Below are positions 15,643 to 24,947 of a stretch of DNA of 42,402 bases, in pieces. This DNA comes from an uncultured Hyphomonadaceae bacterium (GTDB lineage Bacteria; Pseudomonadota; Alphaproteobacteria; Caulobacterales; Hyphomonadaceae). The notes under the pieces are model-generated. The model had not been told where the DNA came from. It was given only the letters and a program-made list of their open reading frames with translations, and ran no database searches. Within the stretch, counting starts at the first letter, position 1; each line of letters opens with the position of its first letter. The stretch spans positions 1-42,402 of the forward strand of contig CALLUH010000071.1 in assembly GCA_938011445.1 (NCBI GenBank), in the 5' to 3' direction. Both the position numbers and the translations under genes were made by a program.

Positions 15643-16281
15643 ATGTCCCTTGCTGACCTTCTTGCCGAAACCCGCGCCGCATCCGCTGGCCGCATGCCGC
15701 CTGAGGCCATTGCGGTCATGCAAAAAGCCAATGCGGAGCTTGAAGCGGAAGGTATTGGAAACGCGGCCCTAAAAGCGGGCGACATGTTGCCAAATGCGAC
15801 TTTGACCAATCAGAACGGTGAACAGGTCGAAATCCATGCGCTGCTTGCCGACGGCCCGCTTGTGCTGAACTTTTACCGCGGCGGCTGGTGTCCCTACTGC
15901 AATTTCGAGCTAAAAGCCTATCAGGAGCTGCTACCACAATTTCAGGCCAAGGGCGCTAATCTTGTCGGTGTGACGCCCGAAAAGCCCGATAATTCGCTGT
16001 CCACGCAGGAGAAAAATGCGCTGAGCTTTCCGATCCTGACTGATGCGCAGAACGGGTTTGCCAAAGCGCTCGGCATTGCGTTCAATATGCCAGACGAGCT
16101 GGTAAAGCTTTATTCGGGCTTCGGGCTTGACCTGCCAAACTTCAATGACGGCACGGGCTGGGCGCTTCCGATCCCTGCGACTTTCGTAGCCGACGGTTCG
16201 GGTAAAATCCTTCTGGCAGATGTCGATCAGGATTATACACGCCGCCTGGAGCCTGCCGATGCGCTCGCCGCGCTGGGATAG
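15643..16281 (+). CDS. Peroxiredoxin-like AhpC/TSA-family protein
   Basis: 212 residues from the ATG at 15643, preceded by CGGAGC. A thioredoxin-fold redoxin domain starts around residue 45, with FYRGGWCPYC carrying the active CXXC (C83, C86). Typical 2-Cys peroxiredoxins have a single Cys in a Pxx(T/S)xxC motif, whereas this CPYC form belongs to the peroxiredoxin-like/redoxin group of alkyl hydroperoxide reductase-type proteins. It probably reduces peroxides or acts as a thiol oxidoreductase in the cytoplasm. There is no signal peptide. An upstream in-frame extension is judged non-coding. Confidence 0.86.
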   Translation: MSLADLLAETRAASAGRMPPEAIAVMQKANAELEAEGIGNAALKAGDMLPNATLTNQNGEQVEIHALLADGPLVLNFYRGGWCPYCNFELKAYQELLPQFQAKGANLVGVTPEKPDNSLSTQEKNALSFPILTDAQNGFAKALGIAFNMPDELVKLYSGFGLDLPNFNDGTGWALPIPATFVADGSGKILLADVDQDYTRRLEPADALAALG

Positions 16282-16355
16282 GTTTTGACGAAAAGCAAAG
16301 CTAAAGCCTTGTTTGGTTAATCCTCCGGTTAGGTAAGGCGCGTAGGGTTTTGGCC

Positions 16356-17564
16356 ATGTCGCGTGTTTCCCGTATTCTGCTTCTACTCTGCTTGCCGTTT
16401 ATTATTGGAGCGGCACCGGACACTTTTACCCGTGATGAGCTTGATCGGCTTGAAGCAGAGAAACTGGCCGCTGAACAGCAATTGGCTGCGCTCGAAGCGG
16501 CCGGGATTGGTGCTGAACTGGACGTGACAAGCCTTAACCGCACGCTGATTGCGTCGGCTATGGAGAGCCGTAGGCGTGAAGAACAGGCGACAAATGCCGA
16601 GCGGGAGCTGGTTACGCTTAAAGTTCGCAGAGCGGCTGCCAGTGCGGATCTGCTGAGCGATGAATTGGCGCTTGAAGACTTGCTTGCTGCCCTGGCCTCG
16701 GCCAGTCGGCACAGGCCGCCCGCCATGATTGCTTCACCTGGTGAGGTCAATCGTTCCGTGCGGACGGCGGTTCTGATGAGCGCGGTCGCGCCTGAGCTGG
16801 CTGAACGCGCAGATGTGCTGGGTGACGAGATTGAGACGCTGAACCGGCTCGAACGACAGATTCTGCGGGAGCAAGCGCGGCTTGATGTGGCCGAGGCGAC
16901 ACTGGCGGTCAAGCGTGCCGAGATCGAACAGCTCGCTGCCGCCAAGCGCGCGCAGTATGAGGATGTCAGTGCGGAAGCGGCCGAACTTAAAGTGCGTGCA
17001 GATCTGCTCGCGCGCGAGGCCGGCAATCTGAGGGATTTGCTGGCTGCGCTCGAGCGGAGTGCGCCACAAGCGCCCGGACGTAAGCCCGCTGCGGTCCGTC
17101 AGCCGACCCGGGTTTCGGCGGCAGGCGATGGACGCGCACGTCTGGCCGGGCCCGATATTTCTGATTTGCGGCCGCTTGGAGGGGAGCAACTTGGCGGAAT
17201 GTTGCAGCCTGTTACGGGTTTGGTGTCGGAAGCCTTTGGCGCACGTCGTGAGACAGGGGGGCGCTCGGAAGGGTTGACCATTGTGACCCGTCAGGATGCC
17301 CAGGTTATCGCTCCGGTTGATGGCGTCGTCGAGCATTCGGATGTGTTTCGCAGCTATGGCCATATGCTGATTTTGAGGACAAGCGACAATTATCGTGTCA
17401 TATTGGCAGGCTTGGCGGAGACTTATGGCGCGCCGGGGCAAAAGGTCAGCGCGGGTGAACCGGTTGGGCGCATGTCCGCGCGTCGTGACCCGCCGCCGGA
17501 GCTGTATTTGGAGCTTCGCAAAAATGACAAGTCGGAGAATCCGGCAGACTGGCTGTCCAAGTAA
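16356..17564 (+). CDS. envC: EnvC-like murein hydrolase activator with degenerate LytM domain
   Basis: About 402 residues. An N-terminal signal peptide ends near IIGAAPD. Residues 25-240 are a long coiled coil rich in Glu, Ala, Leu and Arg, as in EnvC. Residues about 310-402 are a LytM/M23-like domain (VIAPVDGVVEHSD, YGHMLILR, ELYLELRK). The zinc ligands of active M23 peptidases are not all present: the usual HLHFE position reads ELYLE. So it should be catalytically inactive and work, like EnvC, by activating periplasmic amidases during cell division. It precedes ctpA in the order conserved in alphaproteobacteria. The ATG at 16356 is preferred. Confidence 0.85.
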   Translation: MSRVSRILLLLCLPFIIGAAPDTFTRDELDRLEAEKLAAEQQLAALEAAGIGAELDVTSLNRTLIASAMESRRREEQATNAERELVTLKVRRAAASADLLSDELALEDLLAALASASRHRPPAMIASPGEVNRSVRTAVLMSAVAPELAERADVLGDEIETLNRLERQILREQARLDVAEATLAVKRAEIEQLAAAKRAQYEDVSAEAAELKVRADLLAREAGNLRDLLAALERSAPQAPGRKPAAVRQPTRVSAAGDGRARLAGPDISDLRPLGGEQLGGMLQPVTGLVSEAFGARRETGGRSEGLTIVTRQDAQVIAPVDGVVEHSDVFRSYGHMLILRTSDNYRVILAGLAETYGAPGQKVSAGEPVGRMSARRDPPPELYLELRKNDKSENPADWLSK

Positions 17565-17660
17565 GTGTCGATTGATGAATAATCAGCTTATCTGACGGTT
17601 TGTTTAGTTGACATTTTCGGTGAAATTGGCCGCATTGGTGGGAATGATTAGGAGTGTAGC

Positions 17661-18983
17661 ATGAAGTCTTGGCTAGCAGGCGTCGGTGTTGGAGCCATTT
17701 TGGGCGCGGGCTTTATCGGATTGTCGTCGATAAGCTGGACCGGAGCTACCGCGCAAGATTCCCGCGCTGAGACATATGGGAAGCTTGATATATTTGGCGA
17801 TATTCTGGCGCGGGTCCAGTCTGATTATGTTACCGAGATTGATGAGAGCGAGGCGATTGAGGCGGCCATTAATGGCATGCTCACCTCGCTTGATCCGCAT
17901 TCTGGTTATCTGAACCCGGAGAGCTTCCGTGCGATCCAGGTGGATACGTCGGGCGAATATGGCGGGCTGGGCATTGAAGTTGTACCGGATGATGGGTTTG
18001 TCAAAGTTGTTGCTCCAATTGATGATACGCCGGCGGCTCGGGCCGGGCTAAAAAGCGGTGATCTGTTAACTGCGATCAATGGTCGCCAGATTGTTGGATT
18101 GCCGCTTAATGATGCGGTTAAGGAAATGCGCGGCGAGGTCGGGACCGATATTACGATCACGGTGCTTCGTGAAGGTGTCGATCCGTTTGATGTTACGCTG
18201 ACCCGAGAAGTTATCCGGCCTAAATCAGTGCGTTGGGAGATCAAAGAGGGCGATATTGGCTATATCCGTATTTCCGGCTTCAATGACCTAACGACGGAAC
18301 TGCTTGAAGATGCGCTAGCAGGGCTTGCCCGTGATATTGGCGGTAAGCCCGATGGGCTGGTGCTTGATTTGCGGAACAATCCGGGCGGATTGCTTGATCA
18401 GGCCGTGAGCGTCAGCGATCTGTTCTTGCCGGGCGGAGAGGTTGTTTCCACGTTCGGACGGCATTCGTTTAATGATAAGCGTTATAATGCCAGTAATTCG
18501 CAGGCATTCAAAGATGTGCCGATCATTGTGATTATCAATAATGGTTCGGCCTCCGCTGCCGAGATTGTCGCAGGCGCTTTGCAGGACCGCGAACGTGCCC
18601 GCGTATTGGGTGTGACCAGTTTTGGTAAGGGGTCTGTGCAGACGGTTATCCCGCTGGGCGCAGACCGGGGTGCGCTGCGGCTGACCACGGCGCGGTATTA
18701 TACGCCATCGGGCCGGTCAATTCAGGGCACAGGCATCGAGCCTGATATCGAGGTGGCAGCAGAGCGGATTACCGAGGAAGAGCTTGAGCGTATCCGTCGT
18801 TTGTCGGAGTCTGATTTGCCCAATGCGCTGGCCAATGAAGACGGGACCGAGCGCAGAGGTCCGCATATTCCGGATGATCAGCCGCCTGAAGGTTATGATG
18901 GTGACGATTATCAGCTTGAGCGGGCGCTTGACATATTGCGTGACCCGGCGAAGTTCGCCAGTGTGACCGGGAGAGCTGGTTAA
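17661..18983 (+). CDS. ctpA: C-terminal processing peptidase CtpA (S41 family)
   Basis: 440 residues with an N-terminal signal/anchor (residues 3-25). A PDZ domain follows at about 90-170, including GEYGGLGIEV and the KSGDLLTAING loop. The S41 catalytic core has S298 in NGSASAAEI and K323 in FGKGSVQ, the Ser-Lys dyad with the usual 25-residue spacing. The extended SGRSIQGTGIEPD segment follows. CtpA-type proteases trim periplasmic and envelope proteins, including peptidoglycan hydrolases. An AGGAG site sits 7 bases before the ATG. It is adjacent to envC and the deacetylase-like gene, a block linked to cell-wall turnover. Confidence 0.95.
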   Translation: MKSWLAGVGVGAILGAGFIGLSSISWTGATAQDSRAETYGKLDIFGDILARVQSDYVTEIDESEAIEAAINGMLTSLDPHSGYLNPESFRAIQVDTSGEYGGLGIEVVPDDGFVKVVAPIDDTPAARAGLKSGDLLTAINGRQIVGLPLNDAVKEMRGEVGTDITITVLREGVDPFDVTLTREVIRPKSVRWEIKEGDIGYIRISGFNDLTTELLEDALAGLARDIGGKPDGLVLDLRNNPGGLLDQAVSVSDLFLPGGEVVSTFGRHSFNDKRYNASNSQAFKDVPIIVIINNGSASAAEIVAGALQDRERARVLGVTSFGKGSVQTVIPLGADRGALRLTTARYYTPSGRSIQGTGIEPDIEVAAERITEEELERIRRLSESDLPNALANEDGTERRGPHIPDDQPPEGYDGDDYQLERALDILRDPAKFASVTGRAG

Positions 18984-19059
18984 TCTAGCTTTGCATATTG
19001 TTAACAGATTTGGGTGATGTTGAGGCTTAAGTGTCGTTTTCATCAAAAGGTTAGTGTTC

Positions 19060-20493
19060 ATGGCCAAAGGCAAACGCCGCGATCCGTCGCCAGTTCGCGC
19101 AGGGTTCTATCATGGATTTTTGAGCCTGGCCGTCTTTGGCGGCTTATTGGGGGTATCGGCGGGCGCAATCCATTTGACGGGCGATCCGTCCGCGGCGGGG
19201 CCGAGCCAGATAATTGCTTTGTTCGAGACCAATCCTGATACCCGACGGACGGCGCGAGCGCGGCTTGTCGATCAGACGGGAACGCTGCCGGTGACGCGTG
19301 CTGATAATCTGCAAGATCAGTATAATGGTCTGGACGCAGGGCAGGCCGCGCTTCCCAATCTTGGTGTCTTAGATCCTTCAGGCGCAGAAGCAGGTCCAGC
19401 GCGCGTGCAACGAGCGTCTGCATCCGTGCCAACGCCTCAGCCGGGAATACAAGCTGCGGGCATGACCATTAATGGGGTCTTTGTTCCGGTGGGAAAGAGT
19501 TATCAGCAAGTTGAGCAGAACAGTGATGTCAGCTCGATTACGATTGTGGATGAAACCGCCGAGACGCCGAGACAAGAACCTGCGCCGGTTCCGGAGAGCC
19601 TGTCGACGGTCACAATTTCAACCCCGTCAGAGGCAAATATACGCGCTTTCTCCAATCCAGAGGACAAGCCCGTGATTGCGTTGATTGTGGGCGGATTGGG
19701 TACATCTGCACGGCAGACCAATGCGGCGATTGATGATTTGCCGCCAGAAGTGACGCTTTCTTTTATCGCAGATGCCAGTCCGTCCTTGATTCGACGCGCT
19801 CGCGAGAAAGGCCATGAGGTGCTGCTCGAAGTGCCGATGGAAGCCTATGAGCGTGGCCGGACTTTGCCCCATAGCCAAACATTGCTTGCAGGCGGAAGCG
19901 CAGACGATAATCGTGATCGGCTTGACCGTTTGCTGTCCCGCAGCACGGAGTTCTTCGGCGTGATCAATCATGATGGGGAAAAGTTTGCCGATGCCGATAG
20001 CGCTTTGGCACCGATACTCGAGCGCCTTGAAGAACGCGGATTGGCCTTTTTCCGGCACGGATCAACCCCGTCAAAATCCTTTGATTTGGCGGCGGATCAG
20101 CAAGGCATTATCTATGCTGCAGCAAATGATAATATTGATACACAAGTCGAGGCGGAAGCGATCGAAAGACGTTTGCAGCAATTGGAAGAGATCGCAAAAT
20201 CCAAGGGTGCAGCGCTCGGGACCGGCTTTGCTTATCCGCTGACCATGGACATTATTGTTGCGTGGAGCCGTCGGCTCGAGACTAAAGGTATCTTGCTTGC
20301 GCCAGCTTCGGCGGTCCCGTCGGTGACGCCCTCTGCGGTTCGTCGTCCGGCGGCGTCTGTTGCAGCTCCTTCTCCTTCTCCGGCTCCCATTGAAGCCCCC
20401 AGTGAGGCTCCTGCCGAGGTTGCTGGAGCGCCAATACCGCTTTTCCGAACTTCACGATTGAGCGGTTCGGCCGCGGTTGATGGCGCCAGATGA
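19060..20493 (+). CDS. Divergent polysaccharide deacetylase family protein
   Basis: About 477 residues from the ATG at 19060 (AAAAGG about 10 bases upstream). A transmembrane segment lies around 15-35. Residues 35-200 are low complexity. The divergent polysaccharide deacetylase domain (PF04748, YibQ-like) covers roughly 205-420: VIALIVGGLG, LSFIADASP, EVLLEVPME, GVINHDGEKF, FFRHGST and ALGTGFAYPLTMDII. The tail is a Pro/Ala/Ser-rich stretch. The family has the NodB-like barrel; its substrate is not established. Here the motif usually read as GxGxS is GGLGTS. The ATG of rppH overlaps its stop (ATGA), so the two are coupled. Confidence 0.88.
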   Translation: MAKGKRRDPSPVRAGFYHGFLSLAVFGGLLGVSAGAIHLTGDPSAAGPSQIIALFETNPDTRRTARARLVDQTGTLPVTRADNLQDQYNGLDAGQAALPNLGVLDPSGAEAGPARVQRASASVPTPQPGIQAAGMTINGVFVPVGKSYQQVEQNSDVSSITIVDETAETPRQEPAPVPESLSTVTISTPSEANIRAFSNPEDKPVIALIVGGLGTSARQTNAAIDDLPPEVTLSFIADASPSLIRRAREKGHEVLLEVPMEAYERGRTLPHSQTLLAGGSADDNRDRLDRLLSRSTEFFGVINHDGEKFADADSALAPILERLEERGLAFFRHGSTPSKSFDLAADQQGIIYAAANDNIDTQVEAEAIERRLQQLEEIAKSKGAALGTGFAYPLTMDIIVAWSRRLETKGILLAPASAVPSVTPSAVRRPAASVAAPSPSPAPIEAPSEAPAEVAGAPIPLFRTSRLSGSAAVDGAR

Positions 20494-20981
20494 GCAAACC
20501 ATCCCGTAAGCCTGAATTATACAGGGCGAATGTCGGGCTGGCTGTGTTTTCGAAAGCTGGTCATGTGTTTGTCGGGCGACGGATAAATTCGCGTGGCGCG
20601 TTTCAGTGGCAGATGCCACAAGGCGGTATTGATGCGGGGGAGTGCCCTGAAGAGGCGGCGCTCAGGGAACTTGAAGAGGAGATCGGGATTTCGCCCAAGC
20701 TTGTCAAAGTGCTCGAAGAGACTGATGACTGGATTTATTATGATTTCCCACCCGATTTGAAGAAACGCCTGGGCGGTCCGTATATCGGGCAGCGACAAAA
20801 ATGGTTTGCGCTGCGTTTTACCGGCTCGGATGGCGATGTGAGGCTGGATTTGCACACGCCGGAATTTGACGCTTGGCGCTGGGCTGAACTTACCGATTTG
20901 CCCCAATTGATCATTCCGTTCAAGCGGCCAAGCTATGAGACGGTTGCGCAGCGGTTTTCGCGCTGGGCCCAGCCCGTCTAA
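20490..20981 (+). CDS. rppH: RNA pyrophosphohydrolase RppH (Nudix)
   Basis: 163 residues, the normal RppH length. The Nudix box runs from G45 to G66 (GGIDAGECPEEAALRELEEEIG) with catalytic glutamates E60, E63 and E64. Family-specific stretches YRANVGLAVF near 11-20, QWQMPQGG near 39-46 and a C-terminal WRWAEL are present. RppH removes pyrophosphate from the 5' triphosphate end of mRNA, opening it to RNase E decay. Its start overlaps the deacetylase stop by 4 bases. Confidence 0.95.
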   Translation: MSKPSRKPELYRANVGLAVFSKAGHVFVGRRINSRGAFQWQMPQGGIDAGECPEEAALRELEEEIGISPKLVKVLEETDDWIYYDFPPDLKKRLGGPYIGQRQKWFALRFTGSDGDVRLDLHTPEFDAWRWAELTDLPQLIIPFKRPSYETVAQRFSRWAQPV

Positions 20982-21083
20982 CCTCACATTAACAAACACA
21001 TACGTGCAGTGCGATTGCGCTTGGTTCCCTGGCGTTATAAGACAGGACCAACAGAAAACCCGATATAAACGGAGCCCTGATAC

Positions 21084-23756
21084 ATGGCATCTCTCGACAG
21101 TTTCCAGTGCAAATCGACCCTGACCGTAGGTGACAAGACCTATAGCTATTATTCGCTCGCAAAAGCGGCTGAAAACGGGCTTGGCGATATTTCGCGCCTT
21201 CCGGCCTCATTGAAGGTTTTGCTTGAGAACATGCTGCGCAATGAAGACGGAAAGTCTGTCACCAAAGACGATATTGTGGCGTTCAAGACATGGCTTGAGA
21301 ATGGCGGCTCGGTGACCCAGGAGATTGCTTATCGTCCGGCCCGTGTGCTGATGCAGGACTTTACCGGTGTTCCGGCGGTGGTTGATCTGGCGGCGATGCG
21401 GGATGCAAGCCAGAAACTTGGCGGCAAGGCCGAGGCGATCAATCCGCAAGTGCCCGTTGATCTCGTCATCGACCATTCGGTCATGGTGGACAATTTTGGC
21501 GGCAAGGACAGCTTCAAGCGCAATGTGACACGCGAATATGAACGCAATGGCGAGCGCTATGAATTTCTGCGCTGGGGCGGCTCGGCGTTTGAGAACTTCC
21601 GCGTTGTCCCCCCGGGCACAGGTATTTGCCATCAGGTGAACCTTGAGTATCTCGGCAAAACGGTCTGGACCCGAGAAGAGGGCGGCGAGACGGTCGCTTA
21701 TCCTGATACTTGTGTCGGCACAGACAGCCACACGACCATGATCAACGGCCTTTCAGTTCTTGGCTGGGGCGTTGGCGGCATCGAGGCTGAAGCGGCAATG
21801 CTCGGCCAGCCGGTCTCCATGCTGATCCCTGAAGTGATCGGGTTCAAGCTTACCGGTAAACTGCCCGAAGGAGCCACTGCCACAGACCTCGTGCTGACCG
21901 TTACGAAGATGATGCGCGATAAGGGTGTTGTCGCGAAATTTACCGAATTTTTCGGCCCGGGCCTTGCCAATCTTACACTCGAAGATCAGGCAACGCTCTC
22001 GAATATGTCGCCTGAATTTGGCTCGACTTGCGCTTTCTTCCCGGTAGACGAGGAAACGCTGACTTATCTTGGCGATACCGGCCGCGAGACCGCACTGGTC
22101 AAAGCCTATGCCCAAGCGCAAGGTTACTGGCGTCCGGATATGGATGAGCCGGTCTTTACGGACACTCTGGAGCTTGATCTGTCCACGGTCCAGCCGTCTA
22201 TCTCCGGCCCCAAACGGCCACAAGACCATGTGCTCTTGTCGGAAGCCGATACTGCGTTCCTTGAAGCCATGCAGAAAGAGTTCGGGACTGATCCGGCGGA
22301 CACCAAAGAAATTGCTGTTGAGGGCGAGGACTATACCGTTACCCATGGCGATGTGTTCATTGCTGCGATCACGTCCTGTACGAACACATCAAATCCGAGC
22401 GTTCTGATTGCGGCGGGACTTGTCGCGCGCAAAGCGGCCGCTTTGGGGCTAAACCGTAAGCCATGGGTCAAGACATCGCTTGCGCCAGGCAGCCAAGTTG
22501 TGACGGACTATCTTGATAAGGCCGATCTGAGCAAGGATCTCAACGCGCTTGGCTTTAATCTCGTTGGCTATGGCTGCACCACTTGTATTGGCAATTCCGG
22601 CCCGCTCTCTGCGCCGCTCGCCAAAGCGATTGCCGAAGGCGATCTGGTCTCATGCTCTGTGCTGTCGGGCAATCGCAACTTTGAAGGCCGCATCGGGCCA
22701 GACATCAAAGCCAATTATCTCGCCTCTCCGCCGCTGGTTGTGGCTTATGCCATTGCCGGCTCGCTCAAAGTCAATGTGGCCAAGGACAGTCTTGGCAAGG
22801 ACAAGGATGGCAATGATGTTTACCTCAAAGATCTCTGGCCAACGAATGCGGAAATTCAGGCGATCATGCGCGAAGCAGTGACACCCGCAATGTTTGCAGA
22901 GCGCTATGGCGATGTCTTCAAAGGCGATGAAGCATGGCAAGGGATCGATGTGTCCGGTGGCGAGACTTATGAGTGGCCCACCGGCTCGACCTATGTGCAG
23001 AACCCGCCATATTTTGATGGCATGACGATGGATATAGATCCGCCATCAGATGTGCATAATGCGCGCGTGCTTGGTCTTTTTGGCGATAGTATCACCACCG
23101 ATCATATTTCACCCGCAGGCAATATCAAATCCGACAGTCCAGCGGGTGACTATTTGCGCGAGCATCAAGTGCCGGTGCTTGAGTTCAATTCCTATGGCTC
23201 GCGGCGTGGCAACCATCAGGTCATGATGCGCGGCACGTTCGCGAACATCCGTATCAAGAACCAGATGGTTCCGGGCACAGAGGGCGGTGTTACCAAACAT
23301 TATCCGTCCGGTGAGGTCATGCCGATTTATGATGCCGCGATGAAGTATCACGAGAAAAATGTTCCGCTGGTTGTCTTTGCTGGCCACCTCTATGGCAATG
23401 GCTCCTCGCGCGACTGGGCGGCCAAGGGGACCATCCTGCTCGGCGTAAAAGCCGTTATCGCTGGCTCGTTCGAACGTATCCACCGCTCGAACCTGATCGG
23501 CATGGGCGTTCTGCCGCTTGAGTTTGCTGAAGGGACGAGCGCGGAAAGTCTCGGCCTGACCGGCGAAGAACAGGTAACGATTGAAGGCATCAATGACATC
23601 AAGCCGCGCCAGAGCCTTGATGTAGAGATCAACATGGCTGACGGTTCGACCGTGACCGCGAAAACGGTCGTCCGTATAGATACAGAAAATGAGCTCGACT
23701 ATTACCGCAATGGCGGCATCCTGCATTATGTCTTACGCAATCTTGCTGCGGCCTAG
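21084..23756 (+). CDS. acnA: Aconitate hydratase AcnA
   Basis: 890 residues, full length for AcnA/IRP-type aconitase. The [4Fe-4S] ligands are C432 in [10 protein letters not shown] and C498 and C501 in [12 protein letters not shown]. Family motifs [13 protein letters not shown] (about 95-107), [20 protein letters not shown] (213-232) and the swivelling-domain [10 protein letters not shown] are intact. It interconverts citrate and isocitrate in the TCA cycle. A GGAG site lies 12 bases before the ATG. A possible promoter is TTGCGC at 21015-21020 with TATAAG at 21036-21041, but the spacer is short. It is transcribed alone and ends in a clear terminator. Confidence 0.97.
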   Translation: MASLDSFQCKSTLTVGDKTYSYYSLAKAAENGLGDISRLPASLKVLLENMLRNEDGKSVTKDDIVAFKTWLENGGSVTQEIAYRPARVLMQDFTGVPAVVDLAAMRDASQKLGGKAEAINPQVPVDLVIDHSVMVDNFGGKDSFKRNVTREYERNGERYEFLRWGGSAFENFRVVPPGTGICHQVNLEYLGKTVWTREEGGETVAYPDTCVGTDSHTTMINGLSVLGWGVGGIEAEAAMLGQPVSMLIPEVIGFKLTGKLPEGATATDLVLTVTKMMRDKGVVAKFTEFFGPGLANLTLEDQATLSNMSPEFGSTCAFFPVDEETLTYLGDTGRETALVKAYAQAQGYWRPDMDEPVFTDTLELDLSTVQPSISGPKRPQDHVLLSEADTAFLEAMQKEFGTDPADTKEIAVEGEDYTVTHGDVFIAAITSCTNTSNPSVLIAAGLVARKAAALGLNRKPWVKTSLAPGSQVVTDYLDKADLSKDLNALGFNLVGYGCTTCIGNSGPLSAPLAKAIAEGDLVSCSVLSGNRNFEGRIGPDIKANYLASPPLVVAYAIAGSLKVNVAKDSLGKDKDGNDVYLKDLWPTNAEIQAIMREAVTPAMFAERYGDVFKGDEAWQGIDVSGGETYEWPTGSTYVQNPPYFDGMTMDIDPPSDVHNARVLGLFGDSITTDHISPAGNIKSDSPAGDYLREHQVPVLEFNSYGSRRGNHQVMMRGTFANIRIKNQMVPGTEGGVTKHYPSGEVMPIYDAAMKYHEKNVPLVVFAGHLYGNGSSRDWAAKGTILLGVKAVIAGSFERIHRSNLIGMGVLPLEFAEGTSAESLGLTGEEQVTIEGINDIKPRQSLDVEINMADGSTVTAKTVVRIDTENELDYYRNGGILHYVLRNLAAA

Positions 23757-23780
23757 CGTTTAATCCATCTTCCCGAATTG

Positions 23781-23816
23781 GCCCGTAATGCTGTTATAGC
23801 ATTGCGGGCTTTTTTT
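23781..23816 (+). terminator. Rho-independent terminator after acnA
   Basis: An 11 bp stem (23781-23791 with 23799-23809, one G-T pair) closes a 7-base loop and is followed by seven T at 23810-23816. It ends the acnA transcript and also keeps it from running antisense into the convergent DUF4340 gene. There is no T-run on the minus strand side. Confidence 0.9.
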
Positions 23817-23819
23817 GGA

Positions 23820-24947
23820 CTATGGATCAAGATCGGCAATTGGTGGAATGTTTTCAGGATTGGGGATCGAGAAGGGCGGGGGTGAGGCTGGCTGCGTTGA
23901 CGCGGTGTCTTCCTGTTCTATGGGGGCGGGGCGGCGGACAAGAGACGAGACGCGAGGGGTGAAATCATTCCAGTCAAATTCCGACAAGCGATAGGCCCAG
24001 CCGGTTGCGCGATCATTGATGGATTGTGCCCTTACCGCGCCTTCACCCGCTTCAATTGCACGCAAAGTGACATAGAAGCCGTCTGGTTCGCGATAGGCGG
24101 AGACATCGATCTCCAATCCATCATGTGTGGTGGTGATATGGCGTCCAATGGGGGATGTTTCGAGCGCAGCGGCGGGTTTTACGTCAAGCGGTGCAAACCG
24201 GCTGATCGCAAGCGCTGGGCCAGAGATTGCCAATCTGCTGACAAGCCTGTCGCGCTCAAAAGGTGGGGCGGGTCGAAAGGCGCGGGGGCCAGAGCCTGCT
24301 GGCCGGGTCACAAACATGGAGCGGCCATTGGCCTGGGTTATGCGCACAGCGGCAACAGCATCAGGCTGGGTGTCGATAATTTCGAGATCGAGCCAGGCTT
24401 CGCGCGTATAGAGCGGCGGAATATTGCCCGAGAGACGGTAGCTCTTGTTCTCATCGGGAAAGCGGCCATACAATTTGTCCGCGCGACGTCCGACAATAAG
24501 CGAAGCGAGCGATCGTCCTTCATCGTCAAGGACATCAATCAGGGCGCCTGCGCCGCCTGTTTCAGGTGCTCCGAGGCCAATCCGGTCGAGCTTTTCAGGA
24601 TCGCTTGTGCGTTGATCGGCCCAGACAAGTTCTGTAAGCCCGTTTGCCAGTTCGCTGAGCCTGTCAGGGCGCACCGGATAAAGCCCCGATTCCAGCATCA
24701 CCCATTGCGTACTATCCTCAGATTCACGCTTGAGCGTATACTGAATATCTGCGGACGTAATCCGGATAATTTCGGCACGCCCGATTTTACGTTCAAATCT
24801 GGGAAACACAGATGCGCCCGCGCGGTCGCCTTGCTGGCGGGCCGCGTCTCCGGTTTGGAAAAAGGCCGTAAACAGAGCTAAAAGGACTGCTATTCCTGTT
24901 AGCACAAGGACGGTTTGTTTGCGCTGTTCTCTGATTTTGTCGTTCAT
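23820..24947 (-). CDS. DUF4340-domain membrane-anchored protein of a GldFG-like ABC system
   Basis: 375 residues from the ATG at 24947, which overlaps the upstream stop (ATGA). One transmembrane helix lies at about residues 13-32 (VLVLTGIAVLLALFTAFFQ). The rest is a periplasmic region of the DUF4340 type, beta-rich, with LIVGRR, KLYGRF and a WLDLEIID segment. The protein is the last gene of a four-gene unit (ATPase, permease, GldG-like, DUF4340). Such proteins accompany GldG-like auxiliary components, but no biochemical role is known. A Pro-rich C-terminus follows. Confidence 0.85.
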   Translation of the reverse strand: MNDKIREQRKQTVLVLTGIAVLLALFTAFFQTGDAARQQGDRAGASVFPRFERKIGRAEIIRITSADIQYTLKRESEDSTQWVMLESGLYPVRPDRLSELANGLTELVWADQRTSDPEKLDRIGLGAPETGGAGALIDVLDDEGRSLASLIVGRRADKLYGRFPDENKSYRLSGNIPPLYTREAWLDLEIIDTQPDAVAAVRITQANGRSMFVTRPAGSGPRAFRPAPPFERDRLVSRLAISGPALAISRFAPLDVKPAAALETSPIGRHITTTHDGLEIDVSAYREPDGFYVTLRAIEAGEGAVRAQSINDRATGWAYRLSEFDWNDFTPRVSSLVRRPAPIEQEDTASTQPASPPPFSIPNPENIPPIADLDP

